Assembly (NCBI RefSeq): GCF_002699855.1
Contig: NZ_LKBW01000135.1
Location: 1-57,449, forward strand
Source: Pseudomonas amygdali
GTDB lineage: Bacteria; Pseudomonadota; Gammaproteobacteria; Pseudomonadales; Pseudomonadaceae
Length of the DNA stretch: 57,449 bases
Reading direction: 5' to 3'
Shown here: in pieces, positions 44,568-55,173 of the stretch
How positions within the stretch are numbered: position 1 is the stretch's first letter
How the letters are laid out: every line of letters starts with the position of its first letter
Program-made: the position numbers and the translations under genes
The notes under the pieces: generated by a model
The model's input: only the letters and a program-made list of their open reading frames with translations
The model's database searches: none
Told to the model about the DNA's origin: nothing

Positions 44568-46028
44568 ATGACCTCACAGTCCTTGAACAGCCGTCGCGTT
44601 GATCCAGACACCGCGCAGAAATTCTATATTGATGGTCGCTGGTCGGCGCCGCTCAACCCGGCCAGTATTGCGGTGATCAACCCGGCGACCGAAGAAGTGG
44701 TGGCGCACGTTGCCAGTGGCTCGGCCGCCGACGTCGACCGCGCGGTTGCAGCGGCGCGGGCAGCCTTTGCGGGCTGGTCCGGCACCTCGGCGCCCGCCCG
44801 GGCCGAGATAATCGGGCGCATCCATGAGCTTATCCTCGAGCGCAAGGAACAACTGGCGCAGGCCATCTCGCTGGAGATGGGTGCAGCTATCAGTTCTGCG
44901 CGGGCGATGCAGGTGCCACTTGCCGCAGAGCACGTTCGTGTTGCGCGTGACCTGCTGGCGACCTATCGCTTCCAGAGCGTCGAAAGCGGCACCGCGATTG
45001 AACGCGAACCCATCGGTGTGTGCGGGCTGATCACGCCGTGGAACTGGCCGCTGTATCAAATTACTGCAAAAGTCGACCCGGCGATTGCCGCTGGCTGCAC
45101 GGTGGTGCTCAAACCCAGCGAACTCTCGCCATTGAGCGCCTTGTTGTTCGCGCAACTGGTGCATGACGCGGGCCTGCCGCCGGGAGTGTTCAACCTGGTC
45201 AATGGCAGCGGCCCTGAAGTAGGCAGCGCGATGGCTGCGCACCCTGACATCGACATGATCTCGATCACCGGGTCCAACCGTGCAGGCGCGCTGGTTGCGC
45301 AGGCTGCCGCACCGACCGTGAAACGGGTGACTCAGGAACTGGGCGGTAAATCACCGAACATTCTGCTGCCCGACGCCGACTTCGCCAAAGCGGTGCCGCC
45401 CGGCGTGATGGCCGCGTTCCGCAACGTTGGCCAGTCGTGCAGCGCGCCGACCCGCATGATCGTGCCCAGGAACCGACTGGCGGAAGTTGAAGCGCTGGCA
45501 GCCGAGACGGCCAAGACGATCATTGTGGGAGATCCGCAGCGTGAGGAAACAGTGCTGGGGCCGATCGCCAACGAGGCACAGTTTCACCGCGTACAGGCGA
45601 TGATCGATGCCGGGCTGAGTGAAGGTGCGAAGCTGGTCTGCGGCGGGCCAGGCCGTGTGCAAGGCCATGAGCAAGGCTTCTACACCCGGCCGACGGTATT
45701 TTCCGAAGTGGACTCGTCCATGCGTATCGCCCGGGAAGAAATATTTGGTCCGGTGCTGTGCCTGATTGCCTACGACACGGTTGATGAGGCCGTGGCGATT
45801 GCCAACGACACCGTTTACGGTCTGGGCGCGCATGTACAGGGGCAGGATCTTGAGCAGGCCCGTTCGGTGGCTTCGCGCATTCGTGCCGGACAAGTGCATC
45901 TGAACTACCCCGCCTGGAACCCGATGGCCCCGTTCGGCGGCTACAAGCGCTCGGGCAATGGCCGCGAGTATGGCGTGCATGGCTTTGAAGAGTATCTGGA
46001 GACCAAGGCTATTGTGGGGTTTGGTTGA
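44568..46028 (+). CDS. aldehyde dehydrogenase
   Basis: This 486-residue NAD(P)-dependent enzyme has the catalytic Cys291 (NVGQSCSAPTR) and general base Glu257 (VTQELGGKSP). PWNWPLYQITAKV, the coenzyme motif GSNRAG and the C-terminal PFGGYKRSGNGREYG are also present. It is separated from the GNAT gene by 184 bases, so it may have its own promoter. It would oxidise an aldehyde from the cluster, for example acetaldehyde if the DSD1 protein acts on D-threonine. The true substrate is unknown. Confidence 0.9.
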   Translation: MTSQSLNSRRVDPDTAQKFYIDGRWSAPLNPASIAVINPATEEVVAHVASGSAADVDRAVAAARAAFAGWSGTSAPARAEIIGRIHELILERKEQLAQAISLEMGAAISSARAMQVPLAAEHVRVARDLLATYRFQSVESGTAIEREPIGVCGLITPWNWPLYQITAKVDPAIAAGCTVVLKPSELSPLSALLFAQLVHDAGLPPGVFNLVNGSGPEVGSAMAAHPDIDMISITGSNRAGALVAQAAAPTVKRVTQELGGKSPNILLPDADFAKAVPPGVMAAFRNVGQSCSAPTRMIVPRNRLAEVEALAAETAKTIIVGDPQREETVLGPIANEAQFHRVQAMIDAGLSEGAKLVCGGPGRVQGHEQGFYTRPTVFSEVDSSMRIAREEIFGPVLCLIAYDTVDEAVAIANDTVYGLGAHVQGQDLEQARSVASRIRAGQVHLNYPAWNPMAPFGGYKRSGNGREYGVHGFEEYLETKAIVGFG

Positions 46029-46067
46029 GTGGCGCTGGTGCTGAAAGTCCGGAAAATGGGCTCAGAC

Positions 46068-46132
46068 TACGATGAGGATCGTTCCCACGCTCCGCGTGGT
46101 AATGCCTTTCGTGACGCTCTGCGTCACACAGT
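46068..46132. repeat. intergenic palindromic repeat, left end of a 450-base element
   Basis: Two hairpins, CCACGC-TCC-GCGTGG (46085-46099) and GTGACGC-TCT-GCGTCAC (46111-46127), make this the cleanest copy of the repeat family in the window. It faces the inverted copy at 46461-46520. Together they bracket a structured region of 330 bases. Confidence 0.8.
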
Positions 46133-46179
46133 TCTGCGATTCAGTGAGATTCAGGGTCGACTCAGGTCACCTTTTCGCC

Positions 46180-46440
46180 CCTCGGCGAGTGACTTTGACG
46201 GGGCAAAGTAACCAAACCCCTCGCTCCTGTTTCCGGCCCGACTTCGTCGGGTTCCTTCGCCCTGACACTGATCCGGGGGTCGCCGCAACAGGCCATCCAT
46301 GGCCCGGTGCGGCTAGCCTGGCGTCCTGCCAGGCTACCCCCGGATCAGCGCCAGGACTTAGCCGTCACTAACGTCGCACTCTGCGTAGACAGTGCCATCG
46401 CGGTTGAAAAGCACTGCGTTGGCAGCGACTGCGTGTAAGG
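46180..46440. other. structured non-coding element with nested hairpins
   Basis: No gene was found. A hairpin CCCGAC-TTC-GTCGGG lies at 46237-46251. Then TGATCCGGGGGT (46269-46280) pairs with ACCCCCGGATCA (46336-46347) and encloses two smaller hairpins: GGCCAT/ATGGCC (46291-46304) and TAGCCTGGC/GCCAGGCTA (46314-46336). The strand can therefore fold into a three-way junction. I believe similar sequence is common in Pseudomonas intergenic regions, but I cannot check that here. Confidence 0.6.
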
Positions 46441-46460
46441 CATGACATTGTTTCGTATCG

Positions 46461-46520
46461 AAGATTTGTGACGCAGAGCGTCACGAACTGCGTACCAACG
46501 CGGAGCATTGGCACGATAAT
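46461..46520. repeat. intergenic palindromic repeat, inverted copy
   Basis: This is the reverse complement of the 18383-18444 repeat with only a few differences. It holds GTGACGCAGAGCGTCAC at 46468-46484, then CCAACGCGGAGCATTGG. With 46068-46132 it forms inverted ends about 450 bases apart. Confidence 0.8.
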
Positions 46521-46575
46521 CCGATAGTCACTGAAATCCGATAGTCACTGAAGCATGCGGCGCGAGTGTGAGAAA

Positions 46576-47649
46576 TCACTTTCTGGCCGCTTTGGCCACA
46601 TCAAGCCTGCGCAGGTGGCAGGTGACTTCTTCGCGGTCGTGGTAGAGCTGTTTGCAGCCGATCGACACCCGTACGCCACGCGCCTGAAAGCCTTCTTCGA
46701 TACGGTCGAGCAATCGGCGTACTTCGGCGTAGCGCTGTTTCATCGGCAGTTTGAGGTTGACCACTGCTTCGCGGCACAGGCCTTCACCCAGCCAGGTTTC
46801 CAGCAACGCGGCATTGCGCGCAGGCTTCTCGACGATGTCGCAGACCATCCAGTCCACCGGGTGCCGGGGTTTGTAGGTAAAACCGTCAGCCATCAAGTGC
46901 TGGACCAGCCCGGTATCCATCAGGCTTTCCGCCATCGGCCCGTTATCGATGGCCGTCACCAGCATGCCCCGGCGCACCAGTTGATACGTCCAGCCACCCG
47001 GTGCGGCGCCAAGGTCCACGCCGGTCATGTCGCCGGAAAGGCGTTCGTCCCACTGGTCTCTGGGGATGAAATGGTGCCATGCCTCTTCCAGCTTCAAGGT
47101 GGAACGGCTAGGCGCCTCGCGGGGAAACTTGAGGCGCGGGATGCCCATCGGCCACATGGCAGAGTTGTCCGCATCGGCCAGACCGAGAAACACTTCACGG
47201 CCACTCTTGAAGGTCAGTAACAGACGCGGCTTGCGCGGATCGTCAACCAGCTTGCCTGCCTGCATCAGAGCCTTGCGCAGCGGTGCCTCGAACTTCCTGC
47301 AGAAATTCGACAGCTCCTTGCCGTCGTTGGTATCCACGACCTCAAGCCACAGGCTGCCGCAGGCCGGAAACGCCGAAAGCTGCGCAAGGATCACACTGAT
47401 GCGGTCGGTTTCCGGCAACTCGAGAAACATCCCCCGCGCCCATTGCCGGGGAAAGATCAGCGCGTCGAAACGCTGACCATTCATCAACCGTTCGGCACCA
47501 TCCGCCTCGGTGCAGATGAATTCGGCACAGGCGGTATCGGGACGTGCCTTGGCATACCCGGCCACGTCCAGGCGCGCGGCGTGATCGGATATCTCCGAGC
47601 AGACTTCGCCCTCAAAACCGGGTCGGCAGTGCATAAACAGTGTATTCAT
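46576..47649 (-). CDS. rlmM: 23S rRNA 2'-O-ribose methyltransferase RlmM
   Basis: This 357-residue protein has an N-terminal THUMP-like substrate domain and a C-terminal Rossmann methyltransferase with the SAM motif VDLGAAPGGWTYQL. MVCDIVEKPARN, VNLKLPMKQRY and LYHDREEVTCHLRR near the end match the RrmJ/RlmM type. It methylates C2498 of 23S rRNA. ATG 47649 begins MNTLFMHCRPGFE, the family start. It diverges from acnA. Confidence 0.94.
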   Translation of the reverse strand: MNTLFMHCRPGFEGEVCSEISDHAARLDVAGYAKARPDTACAEFICTEADGAERLMNGQRFDALIFPRQWARGMFLELPETDRISVILAQLSAFPACGSLWLEVVDTNDGKELSNFCRKFEAPLRKALMQAGKLVDDPRKPRLLLTFKSGREVFLGLADADNSAMWPMGIPRLKFPREAPSRSTLKLEEAWHHFIPRDQWDERLSGDMTGVDLGAAPGGWTYQLVRRGMLVTAIDNGPMAESLMDTGLVQHLMADGFTYKPRHPVDWMVCDIVEKPARNAALLETWLGEGLCREAVVNLKLPMKQRYAEVRRLLDRIEEGFQARGVRVSIGCKQLYHDREEVTCHLRRLDVAKAARK

Positions 47650-47841
47650 GGGTTACTCCTGGGCGGTGGGCACTCGGGCGTAACCCCGCAGACTTGAAAG
47701 CCGCGCATGATAGCCCAATCCAGGAACCACTGGTGCTGCACAACAGTCCACAGCAGTTGAAGCCTGATGCGGCGCTCCCGACCTGATGCACATGGAGCCC
47801 GTGAACCGATGTTCGGAGAACAATCCAGAAAGGAGACATTC

Positions 47842-50586
<2,745 letters not shown>

Positions 50587-50716
50587 CACGCATTGCCTGA
50601 CACGCAGCCTGCCCCAGCTTAGGGGTCAGGCTCGTGCATGAAGATTTGTCTAAGCTCAAACCGGCATCGCTGGACGTCGGATAGAATCCTGCGCTTCTTG
50701 AAGCAGGATGTATCTC

Positions 50717-51508
50717 ATGAGTACGAGGCACTGGCTGGTTCTCTTTCTTCTGAGTGCTGGCTAAGCGCTTGCACTGTCCTATGGCAGCCTTGCCCCTTCT
50801 GCGGCCGCAAGTTTCAGCCTGTTGCTCCTCGCCTGGTTATGCGTGGCGTTGCCCTCCCATCAATACATCCGCCTTTTTGGTCACGCGCTGTTTATTGTGA
50901 CGGGCCTCGCGTTGGCTTTTCATCTGGCACCCGGCTTCAATAGCGCGCAAGTCATCGAGGCCACCCGATTCACGGCCGATGCCCAGGTTTTTTCCATGTC
51001 GCTTTATCTGGACAAGCCTCTGATCGGCTTCTGGCTGATACTGGCCTGCCCGTGGATCATGCCCAGGGTCGACATGACCCATTCGCTGCAAACCGGCGTT
51101 CTCGCGCTGATCGTGACGTCAGCGTTCTGCATGACAGCAGCCGTCATTCTCAACGTTGTCGGCTGGGCACCCAAATGGCCTGATCAAGGCCTGATATGGC
51201 TGCTCAACAACCTGTTGCTGGTGACCCTGACCGAAGAACTGTTTTTTCGCGCATATCTGCAAGGCGCTCTGCAGCGCCTGTTCAAGGGCTCTAGGTTTGC
51301 GAGCGCACTGTCGATCACCCTTGCTGCAAGCCTGTTCGGGCTCGCTCACACAGGCGCCAGCTGGGAGTGGATGGTGCTGGCGAGCATGGCAGGTGTGGGT
51401 TACGGCATCGCGTTTCGTTTTGGTGGCCTGCAAGCGGCAATCATCAGTCACTTCGGTCTGAATCTGGTGCACTTCGGGCTTTTCACCTACCCCATGCTTG
51501 GCCGGTAA
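50717..51508 (+). pseudogene. CPBP intramembrane protease interrupted by an early stop
   Basis: ATG 50717, with AGGA eight bases before it, reads MSTRHWLVLFLLSAG and then meets TAA at 50762-50764. The same frame continues without another stop to 51508 and gives a normal CPBP/CAAX protease. Its motifs are the EELFFRAYLQGAL glutamate pair (about residue 175), SLFGLAHTG and AAIISHFGLNLVHFG. Without the stop it would be 263 residues with a first membrane helix spanning the site. Restart at a downstream codon (TTG 50822) would lose that helix. I call it a probable pseudogene; a sequencing error is the alternative. Confidence 0.75.
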
Positions 51509-51604
51509 TGCTGACTGCCCGGTCATTTGTGACGCACCGCTCAATTTATCGACACGCCGGCCGATAACAAACCATAGTCTTCCGGATCGAAGGATCGAAA
51601 CCCA

Positions 51605-53170
51605 ATGCGCAACAACCAGCCCATCACTCAACATGAGCGGACTTTTCCTGCCGAGCAGCGACTGATCTCCACCACCGACACCCGCGGTACGATCACGTAT
51701 TGCAACGATGCCTTCGTCGACATCAGTGGTTACAGCGAGGCGGAACTGCTCGGTGCAGCGCACAACACCGTGCGTCACCCGGACGTGCCACCTGCGGTTT
51801 TCGAGCACATGTGGACCACTCTCAAAACCGGGCAGCCGTGGATGGGCATCGTCAAGAATCGCTGCAAGAACGGCGATCATTACTGGGTCAACGCCTACGT
51901 AACGCCGATGCTGGAAAACCGCAAGGTGGTGGGTTTCGAGTCGGTACGCATCAAACCGACAGCCGAACAGATCCGTCGTGCCGAGGCGCTTTATGCCCGG
52001 ATCAACAAGGGCAAGAGCGCGATACCGAGCCGCGACAAGTGGCTGCCGGTACTTCAGGACTGGCTGCCGTTCATTCTGGTCAGTCAACTGAGCTTCCTGA
52101 TCGGCGTATGGCTCAACTCGCATTGGGGCTTTGCCCTGGCGGCGGCGCTTTCAGTGCCACTGGGCCTGCTGGGGTTGTCCTGGCAGCAGCGCGGCACCAA
52201 ACGTTTGTTGCGCCTGGCCGAGCAGACGACCTCTGACCCACTCATCGCACAGATGTATACCGACAGCCGTGGCCCACAAGCGCGCCTGGAAATGTCGATC
52301 CTCAGCCAGGAAGCACGTCTGAAGACTTGTCTCACGCGTTTGCAGGACACCGCCGAACACTTGACCAGTCAGGCTTGTCAGTCCAACTCGCTGGCCAATG
52401 CCAGTTCGACCGGGCTGGAGCGCCAGCGTGTGGAAACCGAGCAGGTCGCCGCCGCGATCAACCAGATGGCCGCCACCACCCAGGAAGTCGCCAGCCACGT
52501 AAACCGTGCTGCCGATGCCACCCAGCAGGCCAATGAACTGACGCGTCGCGGCCGCGATATCGCCGGTGAAACCCGCGAAGCCATTCAGCGCCTGTCCACC
52601 TCGGTGGGTGAAACCGGCCTGACCGTGACCCGACTGGCCAAGGACAGCGATGAAATCGGCGGCGTGGTCGATGTGATCAAAGGCATCGCCGACCAGACCA
52701 ACCTGCTGGCCCTAAACGCCGCGATCGAAGCGGCGCGCGCCGGCGAGATGGGCCGCGGCTTTGCGGTCGTGGCGGATGAAGTACGCCAGTTGGCGCAACG
52801 CACTGCTGAGTCCACCGGGCAGATCCATGGTCTGATCGCCAAACTGCAGCAGACCGCCAACGACGCGGTACAAACCATGGACGCAGGTCGCCGTCAGGCA
52901 GAAGAAGGCGTGGCCCGGGTGCTGGAAGCGGACCAGGCACTGGTGGGCATCAGCGAGGCCGTCGCCAACATCACTGACATGACCACCCAGATCGCCACCG
53001 CCACTGAAGAGCAAAGCGCCGTCGCCGAGGAGATCAACCGCAATATCGCCACCATCGCCAGCCTGGCTGACCAGACATCGGACGAAGCCCATCGCTCGGC
53101 AGTGTTGAGTGGTGAACTGACCGATACGGCAAACTCGCAGTATTCGTTGGTGGAGCGATTTAATCGCTGA
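51605..53170 (+). CDS. PAS-domain chemoreceptor (aerotaxis type)
   Basis: This 521-residue methyl-accepting chemotaxis protein has an N-terminal PAS domain (about residues 15-125) with the Aer-like motif [15 protein letters not shown]. Two close membrane helices lie at about 150-195, and the signalling domain ends in [33 protein letters not shown]. It is a paralogue of the island receptor at 18470-20023 but keeps the RHPD residues expected for FAD binding. It is therefore the better candidate for a core aerotaxis receptor. A strong terminator follows. Confidence 0.9.
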   Translation: MRNNQPITQHERTFPAEQRLISTTDTRGTITYCNDAFVDISGYSEAELLGAAHNTVRHPDVPPAVFEHMWTTLKTGQPWMGIVKNRCKNGDHYWVNAYVTPMLENRKVVGFESVRIKPTAEQIRRAEALYARINKGKSAIPSRDKWLPVLQDWLPFILVSQLSFLIGVWLNSHWGFALAAALSVPLGLLGLSWQQRGTKRLLRLAEQTTSDPLIAQMYTDSRGPQARLEMSILSQEARLKTCLTRLQDTAEHLTSQACQSNSLANASSTGLERQRVETEQVAAAINQMAATTQEVASHVNRAADATQQANELTRRGRDIAGETREAIQRLSTSVGETGLTVTRLAKDSDEIGGVVDVIKGIADQTNLLALNAAIEAARAGEMGRGFAVVADEVRQLAQRTAESTGQIHGLIAKLQQTANDAVQTMDAGRRQAEEGVARVLEADQALVGISEAVANITDMTTQIATATEEQSAVAEEINRNIATIASLADQTSDEAHRSAVLSGELTDTANSQYSLVERFNR

Positions 53171-53190
53171 GACTTGAGACTGTTTTCAAC

Positions 53191-53224
53191 GCCTCGACAA
53201 ACTTCGGTTGGTCGGGGCTTTTTT
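53191..53224 (+). terminator. rho-independent terminator after the PAS chemoreceptor
   Basis: A 12-pair stem, GCCTCGACAAAC (53191-53202) with GTTGGTCGGGGC (53207-53218), has one mismatch, a TTCG tetraloop and a six-T tail. It lies 20 bases after the stop codon. Confidence 0.92.
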
Positions 53225-53492
53225 ATGGAACGCTAGTGGTGTGCGCGGTTAGTTTTAAATATCAATCTGACAGAATCTGAGAAGCGATCTGAAGACTGTG
53301 TAGGATATTTCTTTAACACCTTTGACGACAGCAATGTAGCACTCTTGACCATTGACAGCGAATGCATACTCCGATTAGTTGAAATTCAGGTGATGCGGTA
53401 GTTATTTATTACCCCTGTAACTATCGTTTATCACCTGAGTAAAACTTTAGCTCAGCGCCATGTGGGGCCTGGCTTTTTAATTGGAGAGACAA
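53225..53492. other. AT-rich intergenic region before an unknown gene
   Basis: The 268 bases contain no convincing gene. Composition drops visibly below that of the neighbouring core genes, and short direct and inverted words are scattered through it. A ribosome site GGAGAGA lies just before the next start. It would carry the promoter of that gene. Confidence 0.5.
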
Positions 53493-54158
53493 ATGAAAGA
53501 TTCCAGCCAGCACTATCAATTTTCCGCACCACGTGTTCCAGCAGCCAGCCCTATTGATGGACTGATGCCAGTTGACAGCCTGAACCGGCCGGTGAGCGTT
53601 GAGGTTGGCCTTTGGAGCAAGATGCGTCCGGGCTATGACATCCAACTGAACCTGGACGGTCATTTGGTGGGAGAACGAAAAATCCTGACTCACGATAACA
53701 GCCCTGGCGACGTAATTTATCTGGAGCTGGACGAAAAGTTTTTGGCAGAAGATCGTTCATACACCTTGTGCTTTACGACCACGAACAATATCAACCAAAC
53801 TCAAGAGGACTCACCGTTTACCTCCTTGATTATCGACCGCACCGCCCCAGGCGCAGCACTGCTTGCGCCAATCATCTTCCATCAAATCAATTTCGGCGAA
53901 GCGCTGAAAGGCATGCTTCCCGGCTACGCCGACATGCAGGCGGGCGATTGCATCCAGACCTTCTGCAATAACAGAGAAGGCCCGGTTCATGTGGTGGAGC
54001 CTGAAAACCTTGCCACCGTTCCCATGCAGATCGTTTTCAGCAAAGCATTCCTGCTTGGTCTGGACAGCCAATACGTTACCATCAATTATCAGGTCATCGA
54101 CCGTGCGGGCAATTTGTCACTGCTCTCGCACTCCGTGACGCTGTCAATGCAGCTTTAA
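53493..54158 (+). CDS. unrecognised beta-rich protein, possibly two Ig-like domains
   Basis: I do not recognise this 221-residue protein. It has no signal peptide or membrane helix. Two halves of about 100 residues each look like beta sandwiches, with PGYDIQLNLDG and a strand SLIIDRTAPGAALL in the first, and MQAGDCIQTF followed by YQVIDRAGNLSLLSHSV in the second. IDRTAPG is a turn common in bacterial Ig-like repeats. GGAGAGA precedes ATG 53493. It lies in an AT-rich stretch beside another unknown gene and an autotransporter, so a surface or interaction role is conceivable. Confidence 0.6.
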   Translation: MKDSSQHYQFSAPRVPAASPIDGLMPVDSLNRPVSVEVGLWSKMRPGYDIQLNLDGHLVGERKILTHDNSPGDVIYLELDEKFLAEDRSYTLCFTTTNNINQTQEDSPFTSLIIDRTAPGAALLAPIIFHQINFGEALKGMLPGYADMQAGDCIQTFCNNREGPVHVVEPENLATVPMQIVFSKAFLLGLDSQYVTINYQVIDRAGNLSLLSHSVTLSMQL

Positions 54159-54584
54159 GCACAGCAGCCTACATTTCTTGCCTACAACTTGACGGTTTCG
54201 CACGCTGATGCGTGCGAGACCCTAATGATAAAGTTGAGTGAATATTCCTATGCATGAGTGGGAATCTAGACAAAACGCAGTTTTTTACCTTTTGTAAGAT
54301 TTATCTGTAGTTAACGTCCTACAGGTATTTCACGCAGAAAAAGTTCAAGAAAAATACCTGCACCCAGCTTTACCCTTTATTTACAGCATCCTTGACACTA
54401 ATGATCAATAATTTAGTACGCACATGCTACAAAATGTAACCTCACAACCATACACAACCCGTGCGTGGCTTTGAAATGGGCAGACACTTGACCTGAACAC
54501 TTATGTGCCTTGTAATATTTCCGCTGCCGACAACTGCCGGCATATACATAACAACTCAACTTAATGTCAATAAAAGAGTTTACG
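54159..54584. other. AT-rich intergenic region with two inverted repeats
   Basis: No gene was found in these 426 bases. GGTTTCGCACGC (54194-54205) pairs with GCGTGCGAGACC (54210-54221), with one G-T pair and no T tail, and may end the upstream transcript. CAGGTATTT (54322-54330) is repeated inverted as AAATACCTG (54352-54360), a possible operator or stem. The base composition suggests transferred DNA. Confidence 0.5.
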
Positions 54585-55109
54585 ATGGATAAAGAACAAT
54601 CCACGGATGTAGCGGCGCGCACCCAAAAAGAAAAAAACAACCCCAAAAGCGCGAGTGCTGTTCAAGAAGCCCCACCCCACGAGAGCCTCTACCGACAGGC
54701 GAGCCCCCTCCATCTTCCGTCCGATATTTCCAACACGCTGAAAGCACCTGTGCTGCCTGACATCGATCCTGATTCCATCAGTAACGAACAGGCACATGCG
54801 GGCATTACCATTCATATCCCCGGGTCGGTCAAAATGTGCTGGGGTGACGAAATCCATTTCTATTGGGGGAAAAACCTGTCATCGACAACGCTTTTCCATC
54901 GGGTAGGCGAAAACAGCGTGGTACGTGTGCTGTGTATTTCCTACAACTTCACGCCCTATGTTCAGTACGGTCTGGTTGACCTGTATTACGAGCTTTATCG
55001 CGATCATCGCCTGATCGGCACATCGCCGGTGTTGCGGGTGAACGTCAACTATGCAGTGCCTGTCACGTCCCGACAGAGGCAACGCAAACGCAGGTTTATC
55101 GATCAATAA
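54585..55109 (+). CDS. unrecognised protein with disordered N-terminus and beta-rich C-terminus
   Basis: I do not recognise this 174-residue protein. Residues 1 to about 70 are polar and proline-rich. Residues of about 72-165 form a beta-rich unit containing PGSVKMCWGDEIHFYWG and DLYYELYRDHRLIGTSPVLRVNV. The tail is strongly basic (RQRQRKRRF). It resembles the Ig-like units seen in some Pseudomonas surface proteins, and the upstream unknown protein may be related. ATG 54585 with AAAGAG before it is preferred to ATG 54564, which has no ribosome site. Confidence 0.55.
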   Translation: MDKEQSTDVAARTQKEKNNPKSASAVQEAPPHESLYRQASPLHLPSDISNTLKAPVLPDIDPDSISNEQAHAGITIHIPGSVKMCWGDEIHFYWGKNLSSTTLFHRVGENSVVRVLCISYNFTPYVQYGLVDLYYELYRDHRLIGTSPVLRVNVNYAVPVTSRQRQRKRRFIDQ

Positions 55110-55113
55110 CTGA

Positions 55114-55145
55114 AGAGCCCCCGGTGATCACTCACCGGGGGCTCT
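55114..55145. terminator. strong hairpin between convergent genes
   Basis: AGAGCCCCCGGTGA (55114-55127) pairs perfectly with TCACCGGGGGCTCT (55132-55145) around a TCAC loop. It lies between the stops of the unknown gene and the autotransporter and probably ends both transcripts, although neither side has a clear T tail. Confidence 0.75.
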
Positions 55146-55173
55146 GGTGTTGCTCAGGTACTGGCCTTAAGAA

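Noticed and set aside
46029..46371. short reading frames across the repeat region after the aldehyde dehydrogenase gene
   Set aside because: They translate repeated palindromes and hairpins and overlap the structured element.
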